Notes: a model not told the origin generated them from the sequence alone. 64,000 bases of DNA from Pseudeuparius sepicola (GCA_963920635.1 OY987299.1:16357401-16421400), one strand, 5' to 3'. Shown: positions 34,344-45,532, counted from the stretch's first letter. Numbers and translations are program-made.

Positions 34344-34692
34344 TATACAGGGTGTTCCATTTAAAAAATAATATTTTTTATTGGTAACTCTTAAACCATT
34401 GACTAGAAAAAAATGTAGTAGCAGCATTGGATTCTACGTAAAAAAGTGCTTTAAGAATGTTTTTACAGAAACACAAAATTTTCAACCCGAAAAAAGTTAC
34501 GGCCACTTTTCGAAAACGCACAGTTTCGAAAAACGCCCTGTAACTCAAGAACGGTGACAGATATCGATTTGTGGTTTTCGCCATTAAGTTTATCATAAAA
34601 AATGAGCCTCAGACACCGATATCTGTTTTCGTCTATCTCCGTCAAAAATAGGAGTTTCCCTTTAAAAGTGTCCAATTTGGCCCACCCTGTAC
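34344..34692. mobile_element. Short TIR element (MITE), ACAGGGTG ends
   Basis: TATACAGGGTG at the left and CCACCCTGTACA at the right are inverted termini about 350 bp apart. Unlike the neighbours, the interior does not fold into long arms. An internal ACGCCCTGTAAC motif sits mid-element. The two overlapping frames have no recognised similarity. Confidence 0.6.
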
Positions 34693-34789
34693 AGTTATTT
34701 TTCCATTTTTGAAATATTCTAACCGGCTGAGAAATTCTGTATATTGCTTAGACAAGAAAAGAGAGAGGACGTACCGCGCTTGAATATCC

Positions 34790-34920
34790 TGCCGTGTATA
34801 GATTTTGTTACGTCGGCGGCCATTTTATATGTGGGTAGACAAGCGAGTACGTTGTGACTTAATTTCGTGAACTTTGTGAATTAAGAGTAGCAGCTATTAA
34901 GGGGAAAATATACCCTTACG
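34790..34920 (+). promoter_or_regulatory. Likely element promoter / 5' UTR upstream of the THAP exon
   Basis: Between the left terminus and the ATG lies a CG-richer segment with GTCGGCGGCCATTTTA (about 34812-34827), which resembles the YY1/Pho core GCCATnTT often found at start sites. No TATA box is obvious. The role is inferred from position only. Confidence 0.3.
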
Positions 34921-34991
34921 ATGGTGAATTGTTCAGCGTTTGGTTGCAAAAGCAGAAGTGAAAAGCAAGAGCCCGGGATTTCGTTTCACAG
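34921..34991 (+). CDS. THAP-domain first exon (P-element-like transposase, partial)
   Basis: The exon starts ATG GTG AAT TGT and encodes 23 codons plus two bases. It reads MVNCSAFGCKSR, then SEKQEPGISFH, and ends at CACAG|GTAAAT, a plausible donor. The two cysteines spaced C-x4-C and the following SFH match the start of the C2CH zinc-binding THAP module, where C-x(2-4)-C is completed by a later C and H. THAP modules bind DNA at P-element termini. The remaining Cys/His and the catalytic domain are not found before the right terminus at 35329. A following acceptor at about 35200 (TTTATTTTAG) would add only a short unrelated tail. Truncated P proteins can act as repressors in Drosophila, but nothing here shows expression. 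Confidence 0.7.
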
Positions 34992-35337
34992 GTAAATTTT
35001 TAACAAGCTACCTTTGAAAGATGCCCTAAAACTTTATTTTTTCTCAATATAACTTCTTCAAACTCCTTCTAACTTTTAGTATGATAAAGTGCATTGTTTT
35101 GTTTTTAAACAGGACCAATATAATTTTTTTAAATTTCTTAATTGATTATGATAGTCTCATAAAATATGGACTGGTTTCCATGGGCGTGCATTATTTATTT
35201 TAGTCTGAACCAACTTTTCATTTTTAACATTTTTAACATTTTGCTACGCCACTGGCCTGCCGTGCGATGTGGCATTCGGTAACACGGCCGCGAGCGCTGT
35301 TAGGCGTTCTCTCTCTTTCCTTGTCTAAGGTATATTG

Positions 35338-36357
35338 TTGTCTTACAATGACAGAGATGACAGTAATATAACCTAAAAGTAAACAAATTTGACGGATAAT
35401 CTACCAATGTCAGATTTATAACCTATTGTATGAACAGCGGTTTATTTCGTCCCATGGTTATACACTCATCAGCTTCAATCATATAAATATGGTTAATATA
35501 CAGGTATGGGGCTTCAGTGCAACTTTTCCATAACAATATGGTGGTGATGTCAGAACTGTTCCTAAACAGTTGGTTAAAAATTCTTTTTAAAAATGAATGT
35601 AGGAAAGTTACAGTCTGAACGGTCGGCAATTTTTTATGTCTTTATTTTTGCAGCATTCCAAAAACAATTACATACTTTCCTCTCATACATATTAATAGCT
35701 TTCATCGCGATTCAAATGGTATTACATTTTCCATATCTCTCGGGTTGCTAAATTGCATATCAATTGGTATGCTACGCTGATTATATTCGCGGACAAATAT
35801 TTAGGCCAGCTATCGAATCCAACTGTAAATGTTTGTTTTAGGGAGCCATCAATATGATTGGGTTATAGCGCTCAATTAAAACTTTTGAGGTTGGCTTGAG
35901 CTGTTGTTTCTTGCATATAATTGGAACAACGACCCGCGTAAAGGCTCGTTAAAATAATAAATACATTAATAATTATTTTCGCCTTCACATATTCCAAATT
36001 AACGAAATTTTGTCAAAGATACAGACTACTTTTATCTCGACGCGTTCGATTCGATTGAGAGAGGTTTGAATTCACTGGAGCGGACTCCAATAGACGGCGT
36101 AAACCCTACAGGTTAAAATTCAATCATATTTAAAATTTCAAGTCAAGCCGCTATTTCCAAACAGAAGTTGGCCAGAATTTGCACCAACCTACTGTGGAAT
36201 AAGTATAATAAGTTAATGTCCCTAGAGAGGATTGAAAACCATAATAGGATTCAATACTGATGATGTAAACGTAGTATTATAAAAGATTTGACATAACTCA
36301 ATCGGATCCATTTCAACCCGATCGAGTTGTCACGAGTTAAACGTAGTCTATAACTAA
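35338..36357. other. No feature recognised
   Basis: About 1 kb without recognised coding sequence or arms. The short minus frame at 35423-35629 has no familiar motif. Confidence 0.4.
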
Positions 36358-36506
36358 TGTATTCGTTCAAAATGGATTCAACATTTATTTGGTTTACCTT
36401 TTCTTACTCCCGAAAGAGTAAGCCATTGTTTCGTAAATTATTTTATGCTGGACATTCCTGAATTTAATGCTTTTCCAAAATCAGCAAATTATGTAGTCGA
36501 TTATTA
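36358..36506 (+). pseudogene. MULE-type transposase C-terminal region, fragment 1
   Basis: The plus frame is open from a TAA at 36355 to the foldback boundary. It reads SKWIQHLFGLPFLTPERV, then SHCFVNYFMLDIPEF and NAFPKSANYVVDYY. The W-x3-LFGLPFL-P-E-V-x2-CF pattern followed by a loose acidic helix matches the region downstream of the MULE transposase catalytic core in many insect repeat proteins. The frame continues in fragment 2 at 38661 once the foldback is removed. The catalytic core upstream was not found, so the copy was already truncated or decayed before the insertion. Confidence 0.65.
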
Positions 36507-38660
36507 TACAGGGTGTTAATTAAGTACGTAGCCAAACTTCAAGGGGTGATTTGATTTTAAGACGAAAAGTTTATGTAAACATTGGTCCAGTATCGCTTCG
36601 TTTTCAAGGTACAGGGTGTCAAACTTTTTTTAAAAAATCTTTTTTCAACAACATCGTAATAATCCTTTAGCCGGTTTTGTTTAAATCTGACAGTGTTATT
36701 TACGGTAGAGAAGGGTTAATTTAGCCCTAACTAGATTCAAATTATTAAGTCCAGTGGCGTCCCGGGGGCACCGTGACCAATATTATTGAAAAAAGTACGC
36801 CACTGACTTGTGGTGGTCTTAGTTGCTTAATGTGAAAAAAATATAAAAGTAGATTACAATTATTATCAAGTCCAGTGGCGTCCCTTAACCAATATTTTTG
36901 AGAAAAAGAAAATGTGCGCCACTGGCTTTTTTAAAACTTTTATATTTTTTTCGCATTAAGCAACTAAGAATACAACTTTTTGGTCTCTTAAATCTTGTTC
37001 GCGTCTTGCTTCGTTTTCGAGAAAGCAGCAATGCAACAACAAAGCAATGACGCATATGCAATAAAGTGGTTATTTTTTCTCTCGAAAACGAAGCCTGATA
37101 CGAAAAAAATTCTAGAGACCAAAAAGTTGTATTCTTAGTTCCTTAATGCGATAAATATATAAAAGTTTTAAAAAGTCAGTGAAGCATTTTTTTTTTCAAA
37201 AATATTGGTCACGGTGCCACCCGGGACGTCACTGAACTTAATAATTTGAATCTACTTAGGGCTAAATTAACCCCTCTCTACCGTAAATAACACTGCCAGA
37301 TTTAAACAAAATCGGCTAAAGGATTATTAAGATGTTGAAAAAAGACTTTTTTTAAAGTTTGACACCCTGTATCTCGAAAACGAAGCGATGTCGGACTTAT
37401 GTTTATACAGGGTGAGTCGAAGTTAAACCGCCATACTCAAAATTTGAGTAGTATTTTTAAAAATAAATGGGGTTCTTCATATAACATTTTGTCCAAAAAC
37501 GCTTCGTTTTCGACATACAGGGCGTCAAAGTTTTCTTTTAAAAACAGAAAAAAAATAGTATTTTCGGTTCCATTTATGCTATCGAGTTGAAAATTAGCAC
37601 TCTTATGTTTTCTGGGACGGCGATTATGAATTTTCTATCAACTTTCTTCTAGCCGCTAGAGGGCGTTGGCTACGTCGTTACTTTTGAACAAAAGTGTTTT
37701 AAACTTTTTTGTCGTTGAAAAATCTGCATTTTAGACAGCGGAATATTAAATTACATTCGATTTTGAACAAAAAATGTCTCTTGTAAAAATACGAAAACCT
37801 TAACCGCAATTTTGTGTAGCGGTGCGCGTGAATTCGAAAAAATTAAAATTTCGTAGTAGGCTGAGAAATGGGATTTATTCATTTGGAATTCTTTATTTAC
37901 AGTAGGTATTGTCCTAAATTAACAATTTTTGTGAAATTAGTAACCCACAATTGTTTTCAAAGCCTACTAAACGTTGAAGCGCTTTTTCTCTGTTTCTGCT
38001 AATAAAGTTGTCTTGGTTAAAGTTCTTTTTATTACTAATTTCACAAAACTTGTTAATTTAGGACAATACCTACTGTAAATAAAGAATTCCAAATGAATAA
38101 ATCCCATTTCTCAGCCTACTACGAAATTTTAATTTTTTCGAATTCACGCGCACCGCGACACAAAATTGCGTTTTTCATGAAAACGGTTAAGGTTTTCGTA
38201 TTTTTACAAGAGACATTTTTTGTTCAAAATCGAATGTAATTTAATATTCCGCTGTCTAAAATGCAGATTTTTCAACGACAAAAAAGTTTAAAACACTTTT
38301 GTTCGAAAGTAACGACGTAGCCAACGCCCTCTAGCGGCTAGAAGAAAGTTGATAGAAAATTCATAATCGCCGTCCCAGAAAACATAAAAGTACCAATTTT
38401 CAATTCGATAGCATAAATGGAACCGAAAATACTATTTTTTTTCTGTTTTTAAAAGAAAACTTTGACGCCCTGTATGTCGAAAACGAAGCGTTTTTGGACA
38501 AAATGTTATATGAAGAACCCCATTTATTTTTAAAAATACTACTCAAATTTTTAATATGGCGGTTTAACTTCGACTCACCCTGTATAAACTTTTCGTCTTA
38601 AAATCACTTAAAGAATCACCCCTTGAAGTTTGGCTACGTACTTAAATAACACCGCGCATT
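36507..38660. mobile_element. Foldback A, inserted in the MULE fragment and split by foldback B
   Basis: The outer arm TACAGGGTGTTAATTAAGTA and CGTAGCCAAACTTCAAGGGG (36507-36573) pairs with CCCCTTGAAGTTTGGCTACG and GTACTTAAATAACACC (38587-38654). The inner arm (36574-36990) pairs with 37020-37405, sharing GACAGTGTTATTTACGGTAG and CGCTTCGTTTTC. The right arm is interrupted exactly at a TA by foldback B (37406-38586). The right terminus is decayed (GCGCATT instead of CTGTATA). The arms near the loop also share AAGTCCAGTGGCGTCCC. Confidence 0.9.
37406..38586. mobile_element. Foldback B, nested in the right arm of foldback A
   Basis: TACAGGGTGAGTCGAAGTTA pairs with TAACTTCGACTCACCCTGTA. The arms are about 560 bp and nearly identical, through AAACGCTTCGTTTTCGACAT, CGCCGTCCCAGAAAACAT, AACGCCCTCTAGCGGCTAG and GTGCGCGTGAATTCG. 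The loop is about 80 bp. TA at both junctions restores the arm of A when B is removed, so TA was the target. It has no coding sequence. Confidence 0.92.
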
Positions 38661-38942
38661 TTGGAAACCTCCGTATTTCCTCCTTCGGTATGGGCTTCAA
38701 AAAATAATAATTTATTTTTAACAACCAACACCTGTGAATCCTTTAACTCTCAATTTTCCAAAAGTTTTTACCATACTCATCCTAATGTTCATGTTTTGTT
38801 AAAACTCTTAGTTTCTATTAAAATTCAAAGTATTAGTAACCCTGTTGTTGTAAAAACGAAAAATTCAGATGCGAAGAGTTTTTTCCGAGGTTTTTTCATT
38901 CAGAAAATTTTGGAGCTAGACAATAAGAACTGTTTTCATTAA
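38661..38942 (+). pseudogene. MULE-type transposase C-terminal region, fragment 2
   Basis: The frame reads LETSVFPPSVWASKNN, then LFLTTNTCESFNSQFSKSFY and HTHPNVHVLLKLL, and stays open to a stop after 38942. F-P-P-x-[VIL]-W-A, T-N-[TA]-C-E-S-F, and F-Y-x-x-H-P-N-[VI] are signature blocks of the C-terminal part of insect MULE-domain proteins. These are Mutator-like transposases or genes derived from them. The end (FFIQKILELDNKN) is less conserved. The joining point with fragment 1 is the foldback insertion. Without the insertion the two pieces would form one uninterrupted frame, so the gene was probably intact here when the foldback landed. Host domestication cannot be excluded. Confidence 0.7.
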
Positions 38943-40505
38943 TTTAGCACCTGAAAACTTGTTAGTCTGTTAATGAACAAACTAGTGATAAAGGGCGCAA
39001 TTGGCTCTAAAGTTTTTGTCAGGCAAAACTTATTTAGTGGAGGGTGGAGGGAAAAACAAAATGTCCTTTATCTTTAAACTTCAAACATACCTATCTTTTT
39101 TCTCATCGACTATGAGAGAAATGTTATGTAAAGTTTGATACGACCCATTGAAATTTCGAGTGTTCACTCGATACCTACCTATTAAAAACTGAGTACATCC
39201 ACTCTGAATATAATAGAAACGCACAACTCAAATTGACTTGGTGTGTCGAAGTGCAACGTTTCCCAACTAAACCATAAACACTTCGGTGCGAAAAATAAAT
39301 TAGGTTGGTATATTATGTTCGCATGCGGGACTACACTAGGTACTGTGCTCAAGCGTGCTGTCTGTCAGCTTTGTAAAAAAATGACAAGAAATACCATTAG
39401 CATTATCCAGGTCGAGAGTTATGATCGCACTTTCGGTCTTGCTTTTTATGTTTGCGACTTTCAAAAATAGACCATGAGGTGAAGAACCCAGACGAAACGC
39501 TGCAAATGGATTTAGGTACTTAGCTTCTTGCATTACGAAGGTCAAACAGTAAAAAAACACTCACATAATGATTCCACTGACACCTACCTCTGAATTGAAA
39601 TTTGGGTAGATCAATAAACCCTTTTCTCTATCTAAATGTTACAAAGAAATTAAAATTTATCTTTGAAACATAAACATAACATATTACGTTTTTAACTTTT
39701 GTCACACCGTGGGAAGCCCATAGCTTTAAAATGTAAAATTTCCGTTAGTTTGTTGCAGAACCATTTTGTACAAGGCAACTAAGTTATAATAAGTATACCC
39801 AGTTAACAAATATGTTTACGTTGTGAGCCCATTACTTTAGAGACAAGTGCTCATCTTCTACGCATGTTTAGTTTAGCACTAAGTACTTGGTTACCAATTA
39901 TGGCTTGTGGAATTAGGTGCTATTAGCGAATGAATAATAATAACACGGTTTAATTACTAAAAACCGCAATGGTATGTTTTCAAAAACCTATGCATTTTGT
40001 GCTATACCTAGGTACATATAATCTTTTCAGCCAAATTTTGGGACTAAATAATATTGACCACGATACTTCTGCTTCCTATTCAGATAGTTTGAGGAAGTTG
40101 TGTCATCATATTTTCCCTTGCTTCTACTAGAGGAAAACCTCACAGTCAATTTTAACTCCTTTCACCTTGTTTTCACTTCAAGCAAAACCACGTTTTCTAC
40201 TTTTCGATTTATTTTAGGTGACGGTGGAACACAGGTGGACTCATATTAACAAAACACTCATCCGATTACGACATATACTTGCATCACTCTGAATTATCGA
40301 AAACGAGTTTTGATGGTGCAGCTCAACCTTCAGAAGCGAATTTCTCGAGAAAGTGGACGGCATTAACATTGAATATATTAAATATATGCGTCTTCGTGTT
40401 CTTCACACGGTAGAGTTCACGGGATATTTGTGTACGCATAGTAAACATTTAGTAAATACATTTTCTTTTTAACCTGCTATTTTTTGTTCCTCGTCCTTGC
40501 GTACT
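38943..40505. other. No gene supported
   Basis: About 1.5 kb without recognised motifs. The frames at 39243-39470 and 39336-39560 overlap on opposite strands and look like chance. Confidence 0.35.
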
Positions 40506-40772
40506 CAAGAATTACGAAAAAAACCTACAAATGGGCGCATTTCGTGGATATTTTGGCACAATCGCAGTGTTTTCTGTAATACGAGACAAGTATTGTTCAT
40601 TGTTGTAGTATACAGGGCGCACTACAAAATTAAGTATAATTTTATCATTTCGCGGATATCACAGTGAAACTCTGTGTTAATATGAGAAAAACTGTGAGTC
40701 TTCTGTGTTATGAGAAAAAATGCGATTCTGCCAAAATATCCGCAAAGTGTAACACTTTTTTCGTAATTCTTG
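40506..40772. mobile_element. Short foldback element
   Basis: CAAGAATTACGAAAAAA pairs with TTTTTTCGTAATTCTTG, followed inside by CGTGGATATTTTGGCA / TGCCAAAATATCCGC. Arms are about 65 bp. A CAGGGCGCACTAC motif lies inside. No coding sequence. Confidence 0.6.
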
Positions 40773-40906
40773 AAAAATCGAACTAGACCTGTATGCCAGA
40801 ACAATAAAACTCTTCTAAAAGTGACCCTAAATAAGAATATAGGTCGGACATAAACAAGTACCTACATGGTTCCAATGCCACACACTGTATAATGTATATA
40901 ATGTAT

Positions 40907-42193
40907 ACATTGTGTTTCTAAATTATGGTGCCAACTTAATATCATTGATTAAAGAATATATATTCTATACATGTAGAACCCTATATCTATATAGAATATA
41001 TACTTATCCTTTACTAAATGGTAATATGAAAATGTTATTTTTGAACAAAAAGTTTCGTAGAAACATGGATCCGAAAATGCATAATAAGAAAGTTACAGGG
41101 TGTTAAAGGTACAGTTTGAAAAACATATTTTTGACGATAACTTCTATAGAAGTTAAGCAATTTAAATGAAATTTGAAATGAATTCCTTTAGTAGCTGAAA
41201 TACAACAATTTTGCATCGACCAGAGGCGGAGTGGCGGGGTAGCAGAATGGATTTTATACTCATAACTTTTTTGATATTATCTTTTTAGTCTTGCAGGTTT
41301 ATCATTTTAGTACATCTTTCTATTTTATGCAATAAAAGTGTATACTTGTCTCGCAACTATAAAATCAACCATTTGCATCGAAATTGGCAAAATGTGGCCC
41401 AAAAGACCTGTTCATCTAAGGCATTTTTCAACATACCCTCAAATTTTCCGAGAAAATGGACGAAAACCAATTTTTTGTTTTTTATTTTTTTCTTTCGTAA
41501 AAATAACTCAATTCACATGAAATTTTGTGAAAGTATACCATTTCGCATCGAATATGCTTGATTTTACTGGAATCTCGGAAACAAGTAATTTCCGAGATAT
41601 AAACAAACAAAATCTTCGACGGAAAACTTTATTGGTGAATCTGAGTTTCTTCCGGATGAATCCTGTCAATCAGCGAAACTTCTCATTGCAAGCTTTCGTC
41701 CTCGATTGCACCGGACATCCTCAGGGCGCGACGATCACACTGAGACAGTGTGACTGAGACAGTCTCAGTATTACTGAGACAGCCTCATTATGACTGAGAC
41801 AGCCTCATTATGACTGAGACAGTCTCAGTATGACTGAGACAGCCTCATTATGACGGAGACAGTCTCAGTATGACTGAGACAGTCTCTTAATATCTACAAC
41901 TTATATGTAGGACATTTTGCCCCATTTCAACATTTGGACTGATTTGTTTAATTTTTGTTTTTTCTATTTGACCTTAACTCCTGTTAATAATTTTATTTAT
42001 ACTTAACCTTTCAAATCCGCTTTGGCACTAGGCTATCTGTGGAAGTTTTTGCGAAAAATGTGTTTTCAAACTGTACCTTTATCACCCTGTAACTTTTTTA
42101 TTATGCATTTTTGGACCCATATTTATAGGAAACTTTTTGTTCAAAATTACATTTTCTACCTGCCATATTACGTTGGCACCATAATTTAGAAAC
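40907..42193. mobile_element. Foldback element, GTTGGCACC…CCCTG family
   Basis: GTTTCTAAATTATGGTGCCA at the left pairs with GGCACCATAATTTAGAAAC at the right. Further pairs are TTTGAACAAAAAGTTTC / GAAACTTTTTGTTCAAA and GTTACAGGGTGTTAAAGG / CCTTTATCACCCTGTAAC. The arms are about 165-250 bp and the middle (41160-42020) is single-copy. The middle shares landmarks with 23448-24000 and 52980-53290 (for example AAGATGCACTA-type and GGGGCACATTTTGCC-type blocks). It contains the tandem array at 41740-41886. Confidence 0.75.
41740..41886. repeat. 20-bp tandem array with GAGACAGTCTC palindromes
   Basis: About seven units of CTGAGACAGTCTCAGTATGA or CTGAGACAGCCTCATTATGA run head to tail. GAGACAGTCTC and CTGAGACAGTCTCAG are self-complementary. 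Unit identity is high, so the expansion looks recent compared with the surrounding element. Confidence 0.92.
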
Positions 42194-42324
42194 CCTCTGA
42201 AGAATAAAAATAGGTAAGTTTGTATTTTGCTTTAAAATTTTATTATTTCATTAAATTGAATACAAAATGCAAAAAACGTACCTAAGAACTTCTTTATCCC
42301 TAGTTTCTACCATTAAAGAATATA

Positions 42325-43000
42325 GGTATGGTATAAATGAAGTTACCTGGAACAGCATAAAAACCTTTGAATTTTATACGGGTTATTTCTGCTGGTATTT
42401 TTACCAGTAGCAAAGCATGGTAAATGCTAATAAATAGATCGCGCCCCGTATATCACTGTGTTCCAAGTGAGTTCAGTTATATTTTACCAGGGTAGCTCGA
42501 GAACAGGCGCCTCGGCAACAAAATACGAGACAAAACACTTTTTTAACCATATCAAACCGCACCTGGTATTAGCAGTAAAAAGATATGAACGAGACAGAGA
42601 AGATAGACATTGTAGTAAAAACAAGTGACTGCATGCTGACCTAATATAATATCACCAATACTTGCATGGGTTACACTGTCCGACGGCTGGCCACTTGTGC
42701 ATCGAAATCAGGTGGATAGCCGTGCCATAATTTCACAGATCTTAGGATATACTTTGCGTAAATAGTTATAATCGATATGGCTTTTTAGAGACCTTTTGAT
42801 AATATTATATGATGCATTAACCTTTACGTCGTGTTTGACGACTGCCTTAAAAAACCTTAAAATTAAAATATTATGCGTGCTTGTAGAATATGCATATTTT
42901 TGAAAACTGCGTGACGCTTATGTTCTCTATACTTTTTGTGACGCCAATTAGAGTTTTTTTATGCTGTTTCAAGTGATTTTAGAAATACTATACGAAGAAA
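42325..43000. repeat. Unclassified interspersed repeat, copy 1
   Basis: This copy aligns in direct orientation with 55706-56356 at roughly 85-90% by eye. Shared blocks include CCGTATATCACTGTGTTCC, GGGTAGCTCGAGAACAGGCG-like sequence, CGACGGCTGGCCACTTGTG and ATAGTTATAATCGATAT. No long inverted arms or coding frame are seen. The class is unknown. Confidence 0.85.
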
Positions 43001-44927
43001 TTAAGAACTCTTCTGATTTCTAAGAACACGTTCTAATAAATGCATGTTTCCTTACGATCTTTATAGAAACATGTTTCTTATTTCTACTGGTATTATTCAC
43101 AACACAGAATTTTAGATAGATATACCCACAGAAAATAAGCGTAAGACCTTAATAAAGGTTTCGAAATTGGGCTTGACTAACATGAGTACACAGAGTAAAC
43201 AGAATCTGTCCTTTATACAGTAAAGTAAAATATGCTTCGAAGTCAATAGAATATGCCAGATATTTTCATTATTAAAAGATGGTGATTTTAGTGCCCCCAT
43301 TGTGTATTCAGCGTGTGTATTGACTGAGAAAAATATCTCGACAAATATGCATTTTTCGGAGAACTTTTTTTTTATTTTAAGAGTTATCGACAAAATTTAC
43401 TTATTAAATCTGTGAGCAAAAGTGATTGCTTTAAAGGGTTGAAGCAATCATAGTAGGCCTCTATCAGATTTAAAAAAAAATGCTGCGGTTTAGTGGGTGC
43501 TCTCTTATAACACTTAAAAAATATACTTGATTACAGCAGGTCATGATGGCGTTAAAAAATTACCTATTTTATGCACTCTCAATCGATATATCACAAGCAC
43601 TATGAATCCCTTGGGTTAGAATGATTTATAGGTATAATTTGTTCCAGAAAGAAAATGAAAATTTAAACAGCTTGACAAAATGCTTTGAAAGTTCGGTTGA
43701 ATAAACTATATCTATCGATTCAATTAATTTCACAACACCGTTGTAAACTTTTGAAAATTGGCGCAGGGAATCTGTACCTCGGCCATTTTTTAAATTTTCT
43801 AGTATGCCGTGGAAAGCATAAGCGAGCTGCTTGATAACTGTAGTTGTTCCTTCAACAAATAATATTATAAATCAGGCTAGCGCAAGGGCTATGGGCTATG
43901 TAGGTAATACTTGTGGTTGGTATATCGATTAAAAGTGTATAAAATTGGTAATTTTTTTGACGCCATAGCCATAGATATGTGAAAGTGACCCTCCGCCAAT
44001 AGGTACCCTGTAACAGTTTGTTACTCTATCATGGCCCTACTTACCGAAAATGAGCCATTAGATTAATTCTGATGTATTTTTATTATTATTTGATCTCATA
44101 TCATTCTAATATGAAGGACCTGACCTCGATGTCACTTTGTATTCAACATCTTAGCAGTACCACCTCTACCTACCTTTTTAGATTCTATTCACTTTTGCAT
44201 CTTTTTAACGAGAAACTAGAGTAATAGCCCGTAAGGTTGTTGACCCGGGTGTACGATGGTAATTTATGTCACTGCAAATATAGGCTGTAGATGCATAGTT
44301 TACTGATGCAGTTACGTTACGACACTAAAGATCGTACTGGGTGCTTCGGTGCTTCCTTCTAACCGCCATGCTTAAATTTAACTATGCCTTATCTATCTAA
44401 TTAGTGGCAATGAGGAAGATAATATTTTTTATTTGACCGTGTCAAATCCCATCATCATTATTATTGTGAACGGGAAGCAAAGTTTTTTCATTGGGGTTGT
44501 TAATTCTACAAAATAAGCCAGAAGAACGTCTCGGAGAATGAATTTATATTATTTCCACTCCACCACTATAAAAAAATGTTCTGTATATGCATGTTCGATT
44601 TTTGTAGGCCTCTCCTACATTTCTTTTTAAGCATTTGCCTCTGCTTGTGATAGGAATGGTCACAGAAAAAAAATCTGCAATAAAAATATCCCAACATATC
44701 TATGAAATCATTTTGAATGTTTGAACTCCTTTCTCATGAAACCCAAAATTGAGTGAGTGAAAATGATTGAAATTATTTTGCTTGTATTGAACTGTTAACT
44801 GTTGACTTATAAAAATGCAGGTTTGTGTTTGGCCAAATGGTGTGTTCACAACTAAAGAATTTTGACTTCAAAATAGGTAATAATAATAGGTAATAGGCTT
44901 TGAATAAAGAATCCCAGGATAAGAAAT
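43001..44927. other. No gene supported
   Basis: Nearly 2 kb of AT-rich DNA. The minus frame at 43112-43393 (93 codons) has no motif I recognise. No arms or arrays were noted. Confidence 0.35.
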
Positions 44928-45401
44928 CTACGAAAGCGTAGAAGGGCCACCTTGTAAATATTTTTTCCGGAACTAAATTCCGACTTGCCTACATCTCGGA
45001 ATTCCGACTTACATCTCGGAGTTCCGACTTACAAGTCTGAATTCCGACTTATATCTCGGAATTCCGGCTTACAAGTCTGAATTCCAACTTATATCTCGGA
45101 ATTCCGACTTATAAGTCGGAATTCTGACTTACATCTCGAAATTCCGACTTATAAGTCGGAATAAGGTCATTCTGACTTACAAGTCGGAATAAGGTCATTC
45201 CGACTTACAAGTCGGAATTCTGACTTGTAAGTCGGAATTCCGAGATGTAAGTCGGAACTCCGACTTGTGAATCGGAATGACTTTATTCCGACCTGTAAGT
45301 CGGAATTCCGAGATGTAAGTCGGAATTCCGACTTATAAGTCGGAATTTAGTTCGAGAAACATATACAACATATACAATGTGGCCCTTCTACGCTTTCGTA
45401 G
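44928..45401. mobile_element. Foldback with hairpin tips and a palindromic satellite-like interior
   Basis: The ends CTACGAAAGCGTAGAAGGGC and GCCCTTCTACGCTTTCGTAG are exact inverted repeats, and CTACGAAAGCGTAG is a hairpin by itself. The interior (about 44978-45345) is an array of 20-24 bp units such as ATTCCGACTTATAAGTCGGA and TTCCGAGATGTAAGTCGG, each itself palindromic. The left half is mostly one orientation and the right half its complement. AGAAATC flanks both sides (44923-44928 and 45400-45406), overlapping the tips, so a target duplication of AAAT or AGAAATC is possible. Confidence 0.85.
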
Positions 45402-45532
45402 AAATCAAAACTCTATGGGCATTATAAAATGTACGTGAGACAGTGAGACGGATAAATCACCCTGAGTAGTAATCAAGTTTCGACACAATATTTTGATATC
45501 TGACACGGTGATAGGTTTCAGTATGTGGTATT

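Larger units (their letters stand above)
34739..35337 (+). mobile_element. P-superfamily-like mini-element carrying a THAP exon
   Basis: The element is 34747-35329 (583 bp). Its ends CTTAGACAAGAAAAGAGAGA and (right end, reverse complement) CTTAGACAAGGAAAGAGAGA are inverted repeats of about 25 bp with two mismatches. It is flanked by identical GTATATTG at 34739-34746 and 35330-35337, a perfect 8-bp duplication. Inside, at 34921, lies a THAP-domain first exon. An 8-bp duplication together with an N-terminal THAP domain is the hallmark of P-element-type transposons. The rest of the transposase is absent, so this is an internally deleted derivative. Confidence 0.8.

Noticed and set aside
41740..41886. 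CRISPR-like array
   Set aside because: Units are contiguous with no unique spacers, in a eukaryotic transposon context.
44978..45345. CRISPR-like array of palindromic repeats
   Set aside because: The repeats abut one another without spacers and lie between foldback termini.
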